Source of the DNA: DASZZX01 sp036260415
GTDB taxonomy: Bacteria; Actinomycetota; Nitriliruptoria; Nitriliruptorales; JAHWKO01
DNA length: 17,800 bases
Direction: 5' to 3'
Assembly: GCA_036260415.1 (NCBI GenBank)
Contig: DASZZX010000401.1
Span: 1 to 17,800, forward strand
Part shown: piece after piece, positions 6,741 through 14,972 of the stretch
Layout: each line of letters begins with the position of its first letter
Numbering within the stretch: position 1 is the stretch's first letter
Notes under the pieces: model-generated
What the model was told of the DNA's origin: nothing
The model's database searches: none
What the model saw: only the letters and a program-made list of their open reading frames with translations
Translations under genes and position numbers: made by a program

Positions 6741-8248
6741 GGCGCCCCGTCGCCTTCCATCCGGTGCTCATCGCCGCGTTCCCGGTGCTGTTCCTGTGGT
6801 CGCAGAACCGCACCGAGGTCACGGGCCGCCACACCCTGCCGGTTCTCGGCGTGACGGTCGTCGCCACGGCGGCGCTGGCCGCGGTGGCGACGCTGCTGTT
6901 GCGTGACCACCGGCGGGGTGCCCTGGCAGCGTCCGGCATCGCCCTGCTGTTCTTCTCGTTCGGTCACGTCGACGGACTCGTCGACCTGCGCCGCGACGTG
7001 CTGCTGTTCGTCTGGGGTGCCCTCGCCATCAGCGTCACGGTCGTCGCCGTCCGTCTGCGTGGGGGGCTCCAGCCCGCCACCAGGACGCTGAACGCCGCCG
7101 GGGCCATCCTCCTCGTCACGTCGTTGCTGCCGGTCGCCACCGAGGCGGTGGCCGAGGACGCTCCACCCCACGTGGCGGCGGCCGGCTCCACGATCCGCGC
7201 CGGCCGGGTGCTGGAACCTCGGCGGGACATCTGGTACGTGATCCTCGACCGTTACGCACGCCACGACTCGATGCGGCGGCGATTCGGGTTCGACAACCGT
7301 GAGTTCCTGTCCTTCCTGGAGGAGCGCGGCTTCGACGTCGCCGAGCGCAGTGTGGCCAACTACCCCAAGACCGCGCACTCGCTGGCGTCCTCGCTGAACA
7401 TGCGCTACCTGGACCACCTGGCCGGCAGGACGCGCGGCGACGACTGGGGAGCCGTCTACGCGATGGTGCAGCGCCACGCGCTCGGACGCTTCCTCACGTC
7501 CCATGGCTACCGCTACCTCCACCTGGGCAACTGGTGGGACCCCACCCAGGACAGCCCGTACGCCCACGCCAGCTACCGCTACGACAGCCGCTCCGAGTTC
7601 GCGCAGGTCTTCGAGGACACGACCGCGTGGCCGGCCGTCCGCGACCTGTTCACCGACGACGCCGCAGACGGATGGCGGGAACGCAAGCGCGACGCCACCG
7701 CGTACCTGTTCGACAAGCTGGACGAACTGGCCGCCCACGACTTCCCGGATCCTACGTTCGTGTTCGCCCATCTCACCATCCCTCACGAGCCCTACGTCTT
7801 CGACGCCGACGGGCGCCACCTGTCGGAGGAGGAGGCTGACCTGCGCACCGAGGGCGAGAACTACGTGGGCCAGGTGCGCTACGCCAACCGTCGCCTCAGG
7901 GTGTTCGTCGATCGCCTGCTGGACAGCCACCATCCGGATCCGATCGTGGTCATCCAGGCCGACGAGGGGCCCCACCCCGAGCGCTACACGTGGTACCCGC
8001 GGCACTTCAACTGGCCGCGCGCGACCGACGACGAGCTCGCCGACAAGCTGCACATCCTCAACGCCTACCACCTGCCGGGGGTCGACGACGCCGAGATCGC
8101 CGAGGACATCACCCCGGTGAACACGTTCCGGCTGATCCTCGACCACTACTTCGGCGCCGACCTCGGGAAGCTCCCCGAGCGGGTCCGCGTCTTCGAGAAC
8201 CACTACAACCTGTACGACTTCACCGACGTCACCGAACGGGTCCGCTGA
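6737..8248 (+). CDS. Membrane-anchored alkaline-phosphatase/sulfatase-superfamily protein
   Basis: A 503-aa protein with four hydrophobic segments in residues about 8-132, then an extracytoplasmic catalytic domain starting near 160. DIWYVILDRYARHD contains the first metal aspartate (D171). NYPKTAHSLASSLNM places a threonine (T212) at the nucleophile position. AHLTIPHEPYVFD (H350) and VIQADEGPHPERYTW (D409-E410) supply further metal-site positions, and KLHILNAYHLPG is the family's conserved late motif. The usual DHG of this superfamily is DEG here. Known relatives hydrolyse or transfer phosphate, sulfate or phosphoglycerol groups, including LtaS-type envelope enzymes. The ATG overlaps the methyltransferase stop by 4 nt, so the two are very likely translated together and act on the same material, the enzyme domain outside the membrane. 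Exact chemistry is not predictable. Confidence 0.82.
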   Translation: MRRPVAFHPVLIAAFPVLFLWSQNRTEVTGRHTLPVLGVTVVATAALAAVATLLLRDHRRGALAASGIALLFFSFGHVDGLVDLRRDVLLFVWGALAISVTVVAVRLRGGLQPATRTLNAAGAILLVTSLLPVATEAVAEDAPPHVAAAGSTIRAGRVLEPRRDIWYVILDRYARHDSMRRRFGFDNREFLSFLEERGFDVAERSVANYPKTAHSLASSLNMRYLDHLAGRTRGDDWGAVYAMVQRHALGRFLTSHGYRYLHLGNWWDPTQDSPYAHASYRYDSRSEFAQVFEDTTAWPAVRDLFTDDAADGWRERKRDATAYLFDKLDELAAHDFPDPTFVFAHLTIPHEPYVFDADGRHLSEEEADLRTEGENYVGQVRYANRRLRVFVDRLLDSHHPDPIVVIQADEGPHPERYTWYPRHFNWPRATDDELADKLHILNAYHLPGVDDAEIAEDITPVNTFRLILDHYFGADLGKLPERVRVFENHYNLYDFTDVTERVR

Positions 8249-8289
8249 GCCGCCGGCCCGGGGAAGCGTCCGCGGCCCGCCCCGACCGC

Positions 8290-8308
8290 GTGCCGGTCAC
8301 GCCGGCAC
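8290..8308. terminator. GC hairpin between convergent genes
   Basis: GTGCCGG (8290-8296) pairs with CCGGCAC (8302-8308) around a 5-nt loop. It lies between the ends of the plus-strand sulfatase-like gene and the minus-strand carboxypeptidase gene, overlapping the stop of the latter. It is symmetric and could serve both strands. There is no T-run, so this is a structural call only. Confidence 0.4.
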
Positions 8309-9235
8309 CGCCCGGCTGACCGCCGGCTCGAGCAGGGTCAGGCTGCACGCGTCCGCGTCCAGTCGGGCGCGCACCCCGACCGGCAAGGCCAGCTGGTGGT
8401 CGACGTGTCCGACGGGGAAGCCGCGTACGACGGGGACACCCAGACCGGCGAGTTCGGCGTGGACGACATCCTCGGCGGTCGCGGATGGGCGGCCAGGCGG
8501 CGGCTCGCAGCCCACCAGCTGCCCGACCACGATCCCGGCGACCCGTGCGAGCAGGCCGGCGCGGCGCAGCTGGACGAGCATGCGGTCCAGCCGGTACGGG
8601 GCCTCGTGGATGTCCTCGACGAAGAGGATGCTGCCGTCAAGGTCCGGCTGGTCCGCCGTGGCCAGCAGGCTGGTCAGCAGCGTCAGGTTGCCTCCCACGA
8701 GCCGACCCTCGGCGCGCCCGCCGGCGATCGTCACCGCCGTGCGCGCCCCCGGCAGCTCACCCGCCCAGCCGTCGAACAGCAGGCGGTGGAGGTGGTCCGC
8801 CGCGCCCCGCTCCAGCGCGTGGAGCCGGCCGGCGAACGGTCCGTGCAGCGTCACCAGCCGAAGGCGTGACCACGCGGCCAACAGCAGAGCGGTGACGTCG
8901 CTGAAACCCACGAGCAACTTGGGGTCACGTGCCAGCGCCGCCCAGTCGAGCCGGTCAAGCAGGCGGGTGAGCCCGTACCCGCCGCGGACTGCGAAGATCC
9001 CACGGACGGTCGGGTCGGCGAACGCCGCGTCGAGGTCGGCTGCCCGGTCCGCGTCCCGACCGGCGAGGTGGCCGCGCACCTCGTGCACGTGCGGGGCGAG
9101 GACCGGCTCGAGACCCCACCCGGCGAGCACCGCCACGCCCGCTGCGAGACGGTCGGGCCGCAGCACGGGCCCGCTCGGGGCGGTCACCGCCACCCGGTCG
9201 CCGGGGCGCAGCGCCGGGGCGCGCAGGACGGTCAC
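8297..9235 (-). CDS. LD-carboxypeptidase, peptidase family S66 (LdcA/MccF-like)
   Basis: 312-aa serine peptidase. Family members release the terminal D-Ala from muropeptide tetrapeptides in peptidoglycan recycling (LdcA) or cleave microcin C-type compounds (MccF). The triad is visible and well spaced: S112 in VGFSDVTALL, E207 in LFVEDIHE, and H277 in FPVGHVDHQLALPVG, close to E. coli LdcA S106/E200/H270. The N-terminal ALRPGDRVAVTAPSGPV and the AVRGGYGLTRLLDRLDW stretch are also typical. GTG 9235 is the start; it overlaps the stop of the upstream S9 peptidase gene by 4 nt (GTGA), so translation is likely coupled. The frame is open further upstream but lies inside the S9 gene. There is no signal peptide, which fits a cytosolic enzyme. 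It is the last gene of the minus-strand run. Confidence 0.92.
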   Translation of the reverse strand: MTVLRAPALRPGDRVAVTAPSGPVLRPDRLAAGVAVLAGWGLEPVLAPHVHEVRGHLAGRDADRAADLDAAFADPTVRGIFAVRGGYGLTRLLDRLDWAALARDPKLLVGFSDVTALLLAAWSRLRLVTLHGPFAGRLHALERGAADHLHRLLFDGWAGELPGARTAVTIAGGRAEGRLVGGNLTLLTSLLATADQPDLDGSILFVEDIHEAPYRLDRMLVQLRRAGLLARVAGIVVGQLVGCEPPPGRPSATAEDVVHAELAGLGVPVVRGFPVGHVDHQLALPVGVRARLDADACSLTLLEPAVSRAVPA

Positions 9236-11328
9236 AGCAGATCCGGGCGGACCCACTCCCGGCCGCGGACGTGGTGGTCGAGGAACGCCAGCACCGTGCG
9301 GTACCACAGCCGCGCGTTGTTGGGGACGAGTACCCAGTGGTGCTCGTCGGGGAAGTACAGGAACCGTGCGTCCACGTCGTGGCGGCGCAGGTCCGTCCAC
9401 AGCCGGAGCGCCTCGCTGACCGGGACCCGGAAGTCGCCCTCCCCGTGGATCACCAGCACCGGCGTGCGGACGCTGCCGATGTGGCGCGACGGTGAGTTGG
9501 CCTCGTAGGGGGCCGGGTCCCGGTAGGGATCGCCGAACTCGTGCTCGCCCCACACGGCCGCCAGGTCGCCGGTGCCGTGGAAGGCGTGCAGGTCCCAGAT
9601 GCCGGCGTGGGTCACGATCGCGCGGAAACGACCGGTGTGGCCGGCGATCCAGTTGGCCATGTAGCCACCGAACGACGCGCCCATCGCCGCCAGCCGTCCG
9701 CCGTCGACCGCCGGGTGGGCGGCAACGTCGTCCACCGCCGCCATGAGATCGGTGTAGGGCGCCCCGCCCCAGGCTCCCCACCCGCGCTGCACGAACGCCT
9801 GACCGTAGCCGGTCGACAGGGCCGGATCGGGAAGCAGGACCGCGTAGCCCTCAGCCGCCAGGACGTGCGGGTTCCATCGCCAGTGCCAGTCGTTCCAGCT
9901 GCTCAAGGGTCCCCCGTGGATGAACACGACCAGCGGGACGGGGTCACGCGCGGACGCGTCGGCAGGCAGCACCAGCCAGGAGCTCACCGCGCTGCCGTCC
10001 GCCGCGGTGGCGGTGCGGCGCTCCACGGTCCCTGGGCCGCGCAGACCCTCGGCCGGCGAGGGCAGCTCCATGGGGTCCTGCTCGACGCCGGAGGGGTGCA
10101 ACACGACCGGGTGCGGAGGTCGTCGCAGGTCGGACCGCAGCGCGTAGAGGCGCGTCCCGTCCGGGGCGACCCGCACGTCGTGGTAGGCGCCGTCCGCGGT
10201 GAGCCGCGTGATCCTGCCGCCGCGCCCGGCGCTGCCGTCGAGGTCGACCCGGAAGATCGGCCGGTGACCGCGCTCGTCGGCGCAGAAGAACACCGCCGCG
10301 CCGTCCGGCGACCACACCGGGTCCCGTGGCCAGAGATCGAAGTCGCCGGCCACCTCCTGCGCGCCGCTGCCGTCGAGTTCCGCCACGACCAGCGTCACCT
10401 CGAGCGCGCGGTCGGGTCGCCCGGGGAACGTGCGCACGCACGCCACTCTGCGGCTGTCGGGTGCGCAGGCCACGTCGTGGTAGTGGTGGTCGTCGGCGAG
10501 CAGCACCGTGCGGTCGCCGGTCGCCAGGTCGATGAGGGCCAGGTCGAACCGGCGGGCGGGGAGAGGTCCGACGTTCCGCCACCAACCGGTGACCACGTGC
10601 CGGCCGTCCGGTGTCACGTCGAAGCTGGCGTCGTACAAGGCACCGCCCGCGTCGGGCGTGACGTCACGCGGTCGCGCTGGCTGCTCACCGTCGATGGCCG
10701 CGTACCACAGGTGACGTTGGCGCGGCTCGAGGAACCGGTCCCAGAAGCGGATCGGGTAGTCCGCGAAGAGCAGGGCGCCGACCCCTGCGTCATCGCGCCC
10801 CTGCGCGCGCGCCCGATCCTCCTCCCACCCCGCCGCTCCCGGGTACACCGCCACCGCGAGGACCGCCGTGGACACGTCCTTGGCAGCCCGGAGAGCGTCG
10901 ACCCCGGCGGGCGGTGCGGTCAGCAGACGCGCCTCCCCGACCGCGCCAGGCAGCCGCCACAGGGCGTGCCGCGGCTCCTCGTCGTTCTGGTCCCCATCAG
11001 CGTCGGGGCGAGCGGACGTGAACAGGAGCGACCCGTCCGGCAGGAACGCGGCCTGCGCCTCGCCCCGTCCCGGGCGGGTCAGCCGGCGCGCTGGCCGCTC
11101 ACCCGACGGGTCCACCTCCCACAGCGCGCTCACGAAACGCGTGCCGTCCTCGGACGGCTCCGCCACGGACACCACCAGCCGCTCGCCGTCGAGCGACAGC
11201 GTCAGACCGCTGAGACGTGGCAGCGCGAGGAAGCGGTCGAGATCGAAACCGGGGCCGTGTTCGGACCCGGTGTCGGACCCGCTCCGGGGCCCGCGCCCAC
11301 GGCCGCGCTCGCGCACCCCTTCAGACAC
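9232..11328 (-). CDS. S9-family (prolyl oligopeptidase-like) peptidase
   Basis: 698-aa serine peptidase resembling acylaminoacyl-/dipeptidyl-peptidases. Residues about 30-420 form a beta-propeller-type region with repeated strands such as SLDGERLVVSVAEP, PDGSLLFTSARP, PDGRHVVTGW and SPDGAAVFFCADE. Residues about 440-698 are the alpha/beta-hydrolase domain: oxyanion-region HGGPLSSWNDW, nucleophile elbow GASFGGYM (S552), D632 in HGEGDFRVP, and H664 in FPDEHHWVL. No signal peptide is seen, so it is probably cytosolic, cleaving short peptides. GTG 11328 was chosen because AGGAG sits 7 nt upstream. It overlaps the trpA stop by 8 nt. In turn it overlaps the LD-carboxypeptidase start. Its physical coupling to tryptophan genes is unexpected; the substrate is unknown. 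Confidence 0.92.
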   Translation of the reverse strand: MSEGVRERGRGRGPRSGSDTGSEHGPGFDLDRFLALPRLSGLTLSLDGERLVVSVAEPSEDGTRFVSALWEVDPSGERPARRLTRPGRGEAQAAFLPDGSLLFTSARPDADGDQNDEEPRHALWRLPGAVGEARLLTAPPAGVDALRAAKDVSTAVLAVAVYPGAAGWEEDRARAQGRDDAGVGALLFADYPIRFWDRFLEPRQRHLWYAAIDGEQPARPRDVTPDAGGALYDASFDVTPDGRHVVTGWWRNVGPLPARRFDLALIDLATGDRTVLLADDHHYHDVACAPDSRRVACVRTFPGRPDRALEVTLVVAELDGSGAQEVAGDFDLWPRDPVWSPDGAAVFFCADERGHRPIFRVDLDGSAGRGGRITRLTADGAYHDVRVAPDGTRLYALRSDLRRPPHPVVLHPSGVEQDPMELPSPAEGLRGPGTVERRTATAADGSAVSSWLVLPADASARDPVPLVVFIHGGPLSSWNDWHWRWNPHVLAAEGYAVLLPDPALSTGYGQAFVQRGWGAWGGAPYTDLMAAVDDVAAHPAVDGGRLAAMGASFGGYMANWIAGHTGRFRAIVTHAGIWDLHAFHGTGDLAAVWGEHEFGDPYRDPAPYEANSPSRHIGSVRTPVLVIHGEGDFRVPVSEALRLWTDLRRHDVDARFLYFPDEHHWVLVPNNARLWYRTVLAFLDHHVRGREWVRPDLL

Positions 11329-12139
11329 GTGGCGTCTCCTGCAGGCCACGGTCCACCCCGGCGCGCAGGTCACCCATCAGCCGCCCGACCCGGCTGGGCG
11401 CGCCGGCCGGCTCGCCGTCCCGCACGGCCGCCACCAGGGCCGATCCCACGATGACACCGTCCGCGTAGGCCGCCACGTCTGCGGCCTGCGCGGCGGTCCT
11501 CACGCCGATGCCCACCAGCACAGGCAGGTCGGTCGTCCTCCGGAGCCTCGCCACCAGATCGCGGGCGGAGGCATCCACCTCCTTCACGCCGGTCACACCG
11601 AGCAGGCCGGTCGCGTACACGAAGCCGGTGGAGGCGTCGGCGATGGCGGCGAGCCGGGCGTCGCTGCTGACGGAGGCGGCCAGGAAGACCGTCTCGAGGC
11701 CGGCGCCGGCGGCGGCGTCCCGCCACTCCTCCGACTCGCTGGCCGGCAGGTCCGGCAGGATGGCGCCGGCCAGCCCGGCCGCCGCAGCGTCGGCGGCGAA
11801 CCGGTCCAGCCCGCGCGCCGCCGGGATCGTGTAGTAGGTCATCACCAGGGCCGGTGCGGCCACGGCGGCGGTGACGTGCCCGGCCACCGCGAGGAAGTCG
11901 TCCACCCGGTAGCCGGCGTCCAGGGCATGCTGGCAGGCAGCCTGGATGGTCGGCCCGTCCATGCTCGGGTCGCTGAAGGGGAAGCCGATCTCGAGCAGGT
12001 CGGCGCCCGCGTCGGCCGCGGCCTGCAGGCAGGCTGCGGACGTGTCGAGGTCCGGGTAGCCCGCCGGGAGGTAGGCGACCAGCGCCCGCCGCCCTTGGCC
12101 CCGCAGCTCCTCCAGCGCGGCGCGCACCCGCCCCGCCAC
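11321..12139 (-). CDS. trpA: Tryptophan synthase alpha chain
   Basis: Cleaves indole-3-glycerol phosphate to indole and glyceraldehyde-3-phosphate, passing indole to TrpB. The 272 aa match the family length. ADLLEIGFPFSDPSMDGPTIQ carries both catalytic acids, E50 and D61 (Salmonella E49/D60). PAGYPD near the N terminus and the phosphate-binding GIGVRTAAQ and DGVIVGSALV near the C terminus complete the TIM-barrel signature. GTG 12139 starts 2 nt after the trpB stop, so the two subunits are coupled in the usual trpB-trpA order. Its own end overlaps the S9 peptidase start by 8 nt. Confidence 0.97.
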   Translation of the reverse strand: MAGRVRAALEELRGQGRRALVAYLPAGYPDLDTSAACLQAAADAGADLLEIGFPFSDPSMDGPTIQAACQHALDAGYRVDDFLAVAGHVTAAVAAPALVMTYYTIPAARGLDRFAADAAAAGLAGAILPDLPASESEEWRDAAAGAGLETVFLAASVSSDARLAAIADASTGFVYATGLLGVTGVKEVDASARDLVARLRRTTDLPVLVGIGVRTAAQAADVAAYADGVIVGSALVAAVRDGEPAGAPSRVGRLMGDLRAGVDRGLQETPRV

Positions 12140-12141
12140 GC

Positions 12142-13380
12142 TCAGCCCTCGATGCCCAGCAGGCGGGCCACCTCGTCCACGTCCTTGTCACCCCGTCCCG
12201 ACATCGTGACGAGCGTGCGCGTCCCCCCACCCAGCGTCGCGGAACCGTGGTCGAGCAGCCAGCCGACGGCGTGGGCTGGCTCCAGCGCTGGCAGGATGCC
12301 CTCCAGCCGTGCGGTCACCTGGAAGCCGCGCAGCGCCTGCGCGTCGGTGGCGGCCACGTACTGCGCTCGACCGGTGGCCTGCAGCCAGGCGTGCTCCGGC
12401 CCCACACCCGGGTAGTCCAGACCGGCGGACACGCTGTGGGCCGGTCGCACCTGCCCGTCCGCGTCGATCAGCGCCCACGACCGCGCGCCGTGGAGCACCG
12501 CCTCCCGCCCCTCGTTGAGGGTGGCGGCCGAGCGGCCGCTGCCCACCCCCTCACCGGCGGCCTCCACACCGACGAGCCTGACCTGCTGGTGCGGGACGAA
12601 CGCGTGGAACGATCCGATGGCGTTGGAACCCCCGCCCACGCAGGCAACCACCGCGTCGGGCATGCCTCCGGCCTGGTCGGCGAACTGGGTCAGCGCCTCC
12701 TCGCCGATCACCCTCTGCAGGTCGCGCACGATGGTGGGGAACGGGTGGGGGCCCACCACCGAACCGATCAGGTAGTGGGTCGACGCCACGTTGGTCACCC
12801 AGTCGCGCATCGCTTCGTTGATCGCGTCCTTCAGCGTGCGGGTGCCGGCCGCGACCGGGACGACATCCGCTCCGAGCAGGCGCATGCGCACCACGTTGAG
12901 ACGCTGTCGGCGACAGTCCTCCTCCCCCATGTACACCACGCACTCCAGCCCCAGCAGCGCAGCCGCCGTGGCGGTCGCGACGCCGTGCTGCCCAGCCCCG
13001 GTCTCGGCGATCAACCGGGCCTTGCCCATACGGGCCGCCAGCAGCGCCTGACCCAGCACGTTGTTCAGCTTGTGGCTGCCGGTGTGGGCGAGGTCCTCGC
13101 GTTTGAGGTGCACCTCCACGCCCGCTGCCTCCGACAGCCGTTCGGCGAGGTACAGGGGGGTCGGGCGCCCGCCGTAGTGGCAACGCAGGCGGTCGAGCTC
13201 GGCGCGGTAGCCGGCGTCGGCCCACGCGTCGGCCCACGCGTGGGCGAGCTCGTCAAGCGCCCCGATCAGCGCCTCCGGCACGAACTGGCCACCGAAGCGC
13301 CCGAACCAACCCGGCCGGCGACCACGGTCCCCGCTGGCGACGCTGGGGCGGCGACCGCTCTGGCTGACGGAACCGCTCAT
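12142..13380 (-). CDS. trpB: Tryptophan synthase beta chain
   Basis: PLP enzyme that condenses indole with L-serine to make tryptophan. 412 aa. GRFGGQFVPEALIGALDEL starts the conserved region. HLKREDLAHTGSHKLNN holds the PLP lysine K104, AETGAGQHG holds catalytic E126, and CVGGGSNAIG is the phosphate-binding loop. HSVSAGLDYPGVGPEHA and the terminal SGRGDKD are also canonical for the TrpB1 class that pairs with TrpA. ATG 13380 overlaps the trpC stop by 4 nt (ATGA). An exact 12-bp tandem duplication (13215-13226 and 13227-13238) gives a small ADAWADAW repeat in the N-terminal helix, which probably only lengthens a surface region. Confidence 0.97.
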   Translation of the reverse strand: MSGSVSQSGRRPSVASGDRGRRPGWFGRFGGQFVPEALIGALDELAHAWADAWADAGYRAELDRLRCHYGGRPTPLYLAERLSEAAGVEVHLKREDLAHTGSHKLNNVLGQALLAARMGKARLIAETGAGQHGVATATAAALLGLECVVYMGEEDCRRQRLNVVRMRLLGADVVPVAAGTRTLKDAINEAMRDWVTNVASTHYLIGSVVGPHPFPTIVRDLQRVIGEEALTQFADQAGGMPDAVVACVGGGSNAIGSFHAFVPHQQVRLVGVEAAGEGVGSGRSAATLNEGREAVLHGARSWALIDADGQVRPAHSVSAGLDYPGVGPEHAWLQATGRAQYVAATDAQALRGFQVTARLEGILPALEPAHAVGWLLDHGSATLGGGTRTLVTMSGRGDKDVDEVARLLGIEG

Positions 13381-14210
13381 CGGTACTCGGTGGCGGTGAG
13401 CGGGGCGGCACCCGCGGAGACGAGCAGGGCCACCGCCGCGCGTGGGTCGGCGGCCCTCATCAGGGACTCTCCGACCAGCACCGCGTCGGCACCTGCCAGA
13501 GCCACCGCGCGCATGTCGTCGGGGCCACGGATGGCCGACTCGGCCACCGCCAACGTCCCCTCCGGCAGGTGCGGGCGCACCTTGGCGAAGGTGCCGCGGT
13601 CGAGCTCGAAGGTGTGCAGGTCGCGGGCGTTCACGCCGACGGTCGTCGCACCGCTGTCCACGGCCACCCGCGCCTCCTCGGCGTCGTGCACCTCGACCAC
13701 GGGCTCGACGCCCGCCTCGCGGCACGACCGGATCAGGGTCTGCAGATCCCGCGCGGTGAGAGCCGCCACGATCAGCAGGACGGCCGCGGCACCGGCCGCG
13801 CGCGCCTCCAAGACCTGGTAGGGATCCACCACGAAGTCCTTGCGCAGCGCGGCGATCCCCAGCGCGCTGACGGCAGCGAGATCGTCGAGCGTGCCGCGGA
13901 AGCTGTCGGGCTCGGTGAGCACCGAGACCGCCGCCGCGCCGCCGTCACGGTAGGCCGCCGCCTGCGCTGCCGCGTCGAGATCGGCCACGAGATCGCCCCG
14001 CGACGGCGAGGCCCGCTTCACCTCGGCGATGACCGAGACCCCGGGCCCGCTCAGCGCGGTGTGCAGGCTCGGCGGCGGCGGCACTGAGCTGGCGCGCGCG
14101 CGCAGTGCGTCGAGATCCTCCCGTTGGCAGGCGTCGGCGACCCGGCGGCGCGCGCCGGCGATCAACTCGTCCAGGTAGGTGGCCACGACGGTCCCGGTTG
14201 GCGCGGCCAT
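13377..14210 (-). CDS. trpC: Indole-3-glycerol-phosphate synthase
   Basis: Converts CdRP to indole-3-glycerol phosphate. 277 aa from ATG 14210, a normal single-domain TrpC length with no fused TrpF. Motifs are in order: YLDELIAGARRRV (N terminus), VIAEVKRASPSRG (catalytic Glu/Lys), LRKDFVVDPYQV (catalytic Lys), VVEVHD, VGVNARDLHTF, AVAESAI and DAVLVGESLM (phosphate binding). The frame continues upstream to 14276, but the added residues are low-complexity and unlike the family. No good ribosome binding site precedes 14210, so the start is uncertain; an internal GTG 10 codons in is an alternative. It shares a 4-nt overlap with trpB. A 93-nt gap separates it from the Lys-rich gene upstream. Confidence 0.95.
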   Translation of the reverse strand: MAAPTGTVVATYLDELIAGARRRVADACQREDLDALRARASSVPPPPSLHTALSGPGVSVIAEVKRASPSRGDLVADLDAAAQAAAYRDGGAAAVSVLTEPDSFRGTLDDLAAVSALGIAALRKDFVVDPYQVLEARAAGAAAVLLIVAALTARDLQTLIRSCREAGVEPVVEVHDAEEARVAVDSGATTVGVNARDLHTFELDRGTFAKVRPHLPEGTLAVAESAIRGPDDMRAVALAGADAVLVGESLMRAADPRAAVALLVSAGAAPLTATEYR

Positions 14211-14290
14211 GGTAGTGGCGGGGCGGAGAGGGCATGCTCGCGACGGGCCGACCACAGCGGGGCACCGCCCGGACACCGACGGTCGGGGAC

Positions 14291-14303
14291 GCCGGGCGCC
14301 GGC
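14291..14303 (-). terminator. Short GC hairpin after the Lys-rich gene
   Basis: GCCGG-CGC-CCGGC on the minus strand begins directly after the stop of the Lys/Ala-rich gene. The 5-bp stem has no T-run; it is weak evidence for termination or for a processing site between that gene and trpC. Confidence 0.2.
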
Positions 14304-14945
14304 TCACGACGGCTCGCTCGTCGTCCTCCTCGCGGCCGCCCTCTTCTTGGCTGCCTTCTTCGCGGCCTCCTTCCTCGAGGTCGCGGTGTCGGCGGTCGTT
14401 CGCTCGGAGCTCGGCTGCTTCGCGGTCGTTCGCTGGGTGCTCGTCGCTTTCCGGGTCGTTGGCTTCGCGGCCGTCGCGTCGGAGGCGGCCGTCCCGGGTG
14501 CGACCTTCTTGGCGGCGCCCCTGCTGGCCGTGGTCGTCCTCGGGGCGGTCTTGCGGGTGGTGGCCTTCGCGGTGGCCTTGGCGGTGGCCTTCTTGAGCGT
14601 CGCCTTGCCGGACGGGGGCCTTCCGGGGGGGCCCGTGCCGGGGGTCACCTTCTTGGCGGCTGCCGTCCTGGTGACAGTCTGCCCGGCGGTCGCGTCAGGG
14701 CCTGTGACCTCCGAGGGGACCTTCTCGGCGGCTGCCTTCTGGGTCGCGGACGACTCGGCTGCGGTCGGCTCGGTCGCGGCCCTCCTCGCGGCCGCCTGCT
14801 TGGTCGCGGTGGTCCTCGCCACCCCCTGCTCGCCCGCCGCCTCCTTATCCGCCCTCGTCTCCGTCGAGGGGGTTCTCCCCGCCCCCTTCTCGCTCGCGGC
14901 CGTCTCCGCGGTCGACTTCCTCGCGCCGGTGCGTTCCTGCCCCAC
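14304..14945 (-). CDS. Lys/Ala/Thr-rich histone-H1-like low-complexity protein
   Basis: 213-aa predicted protein made almost wholly of Ala, Thr, Lys, Arg, Ser and Glu, with no hydrophobic core. The N-terminal half has mixed charge (ARKSTAETAASEK, ADKEAAGEQG). The C-terminal half is strongly basic with KAT/AKK repeats: KATLKKATAKATAKATTRKT, GAAKKVAPG and RKEAAKKAAKKRAAARR. This resembles the H1-like tails of actinobacterial nucleoid proteins (HupB tail, Hc1-like), but no folded HU domain precedes it. GTG 14945 has an excellent GGGAGG 5 nt upstream; the frame is open to 15038, but no such site exists there. It lies between trpE and trpC, where many Actinobacteria have a small membrane protein. 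A role in DNA or RNA binding is inference. The antisense frame looks hydrophobic but is its mirror. Confidence 0.65.
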   Translation of the reverse strand: MGQERTGARKSTAETAASEKGAGRTPSTETRADKEAAGEQGVARTTATKQAAARRAATEPTAAESSATQKAAAEKVPSEVTGPDATAGQTVTRTAAAKKVTPGTGPPGRPPSGKATLKKATAKATAKATTRKTAPRTTTASRGAAKKVAPGTAASDATAAKPTTRKATSTQRTTAKQPSSERTTADTATSRKEAAKKAAKKRAAARRTTSEPS

Positions 14946-14972
14946 GGTTGCCTCCCTGCACGCGCGCCACGC

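Noticed and set aside
9541..11454. Long plus-strand open frame (637 codons) opposite the S9 peptidase
   Set aside because: Low-complexity Arg/Gly/Val/His composition, no recognisable motifs, and fully antisense to a peptidase with intact catalytic residues.
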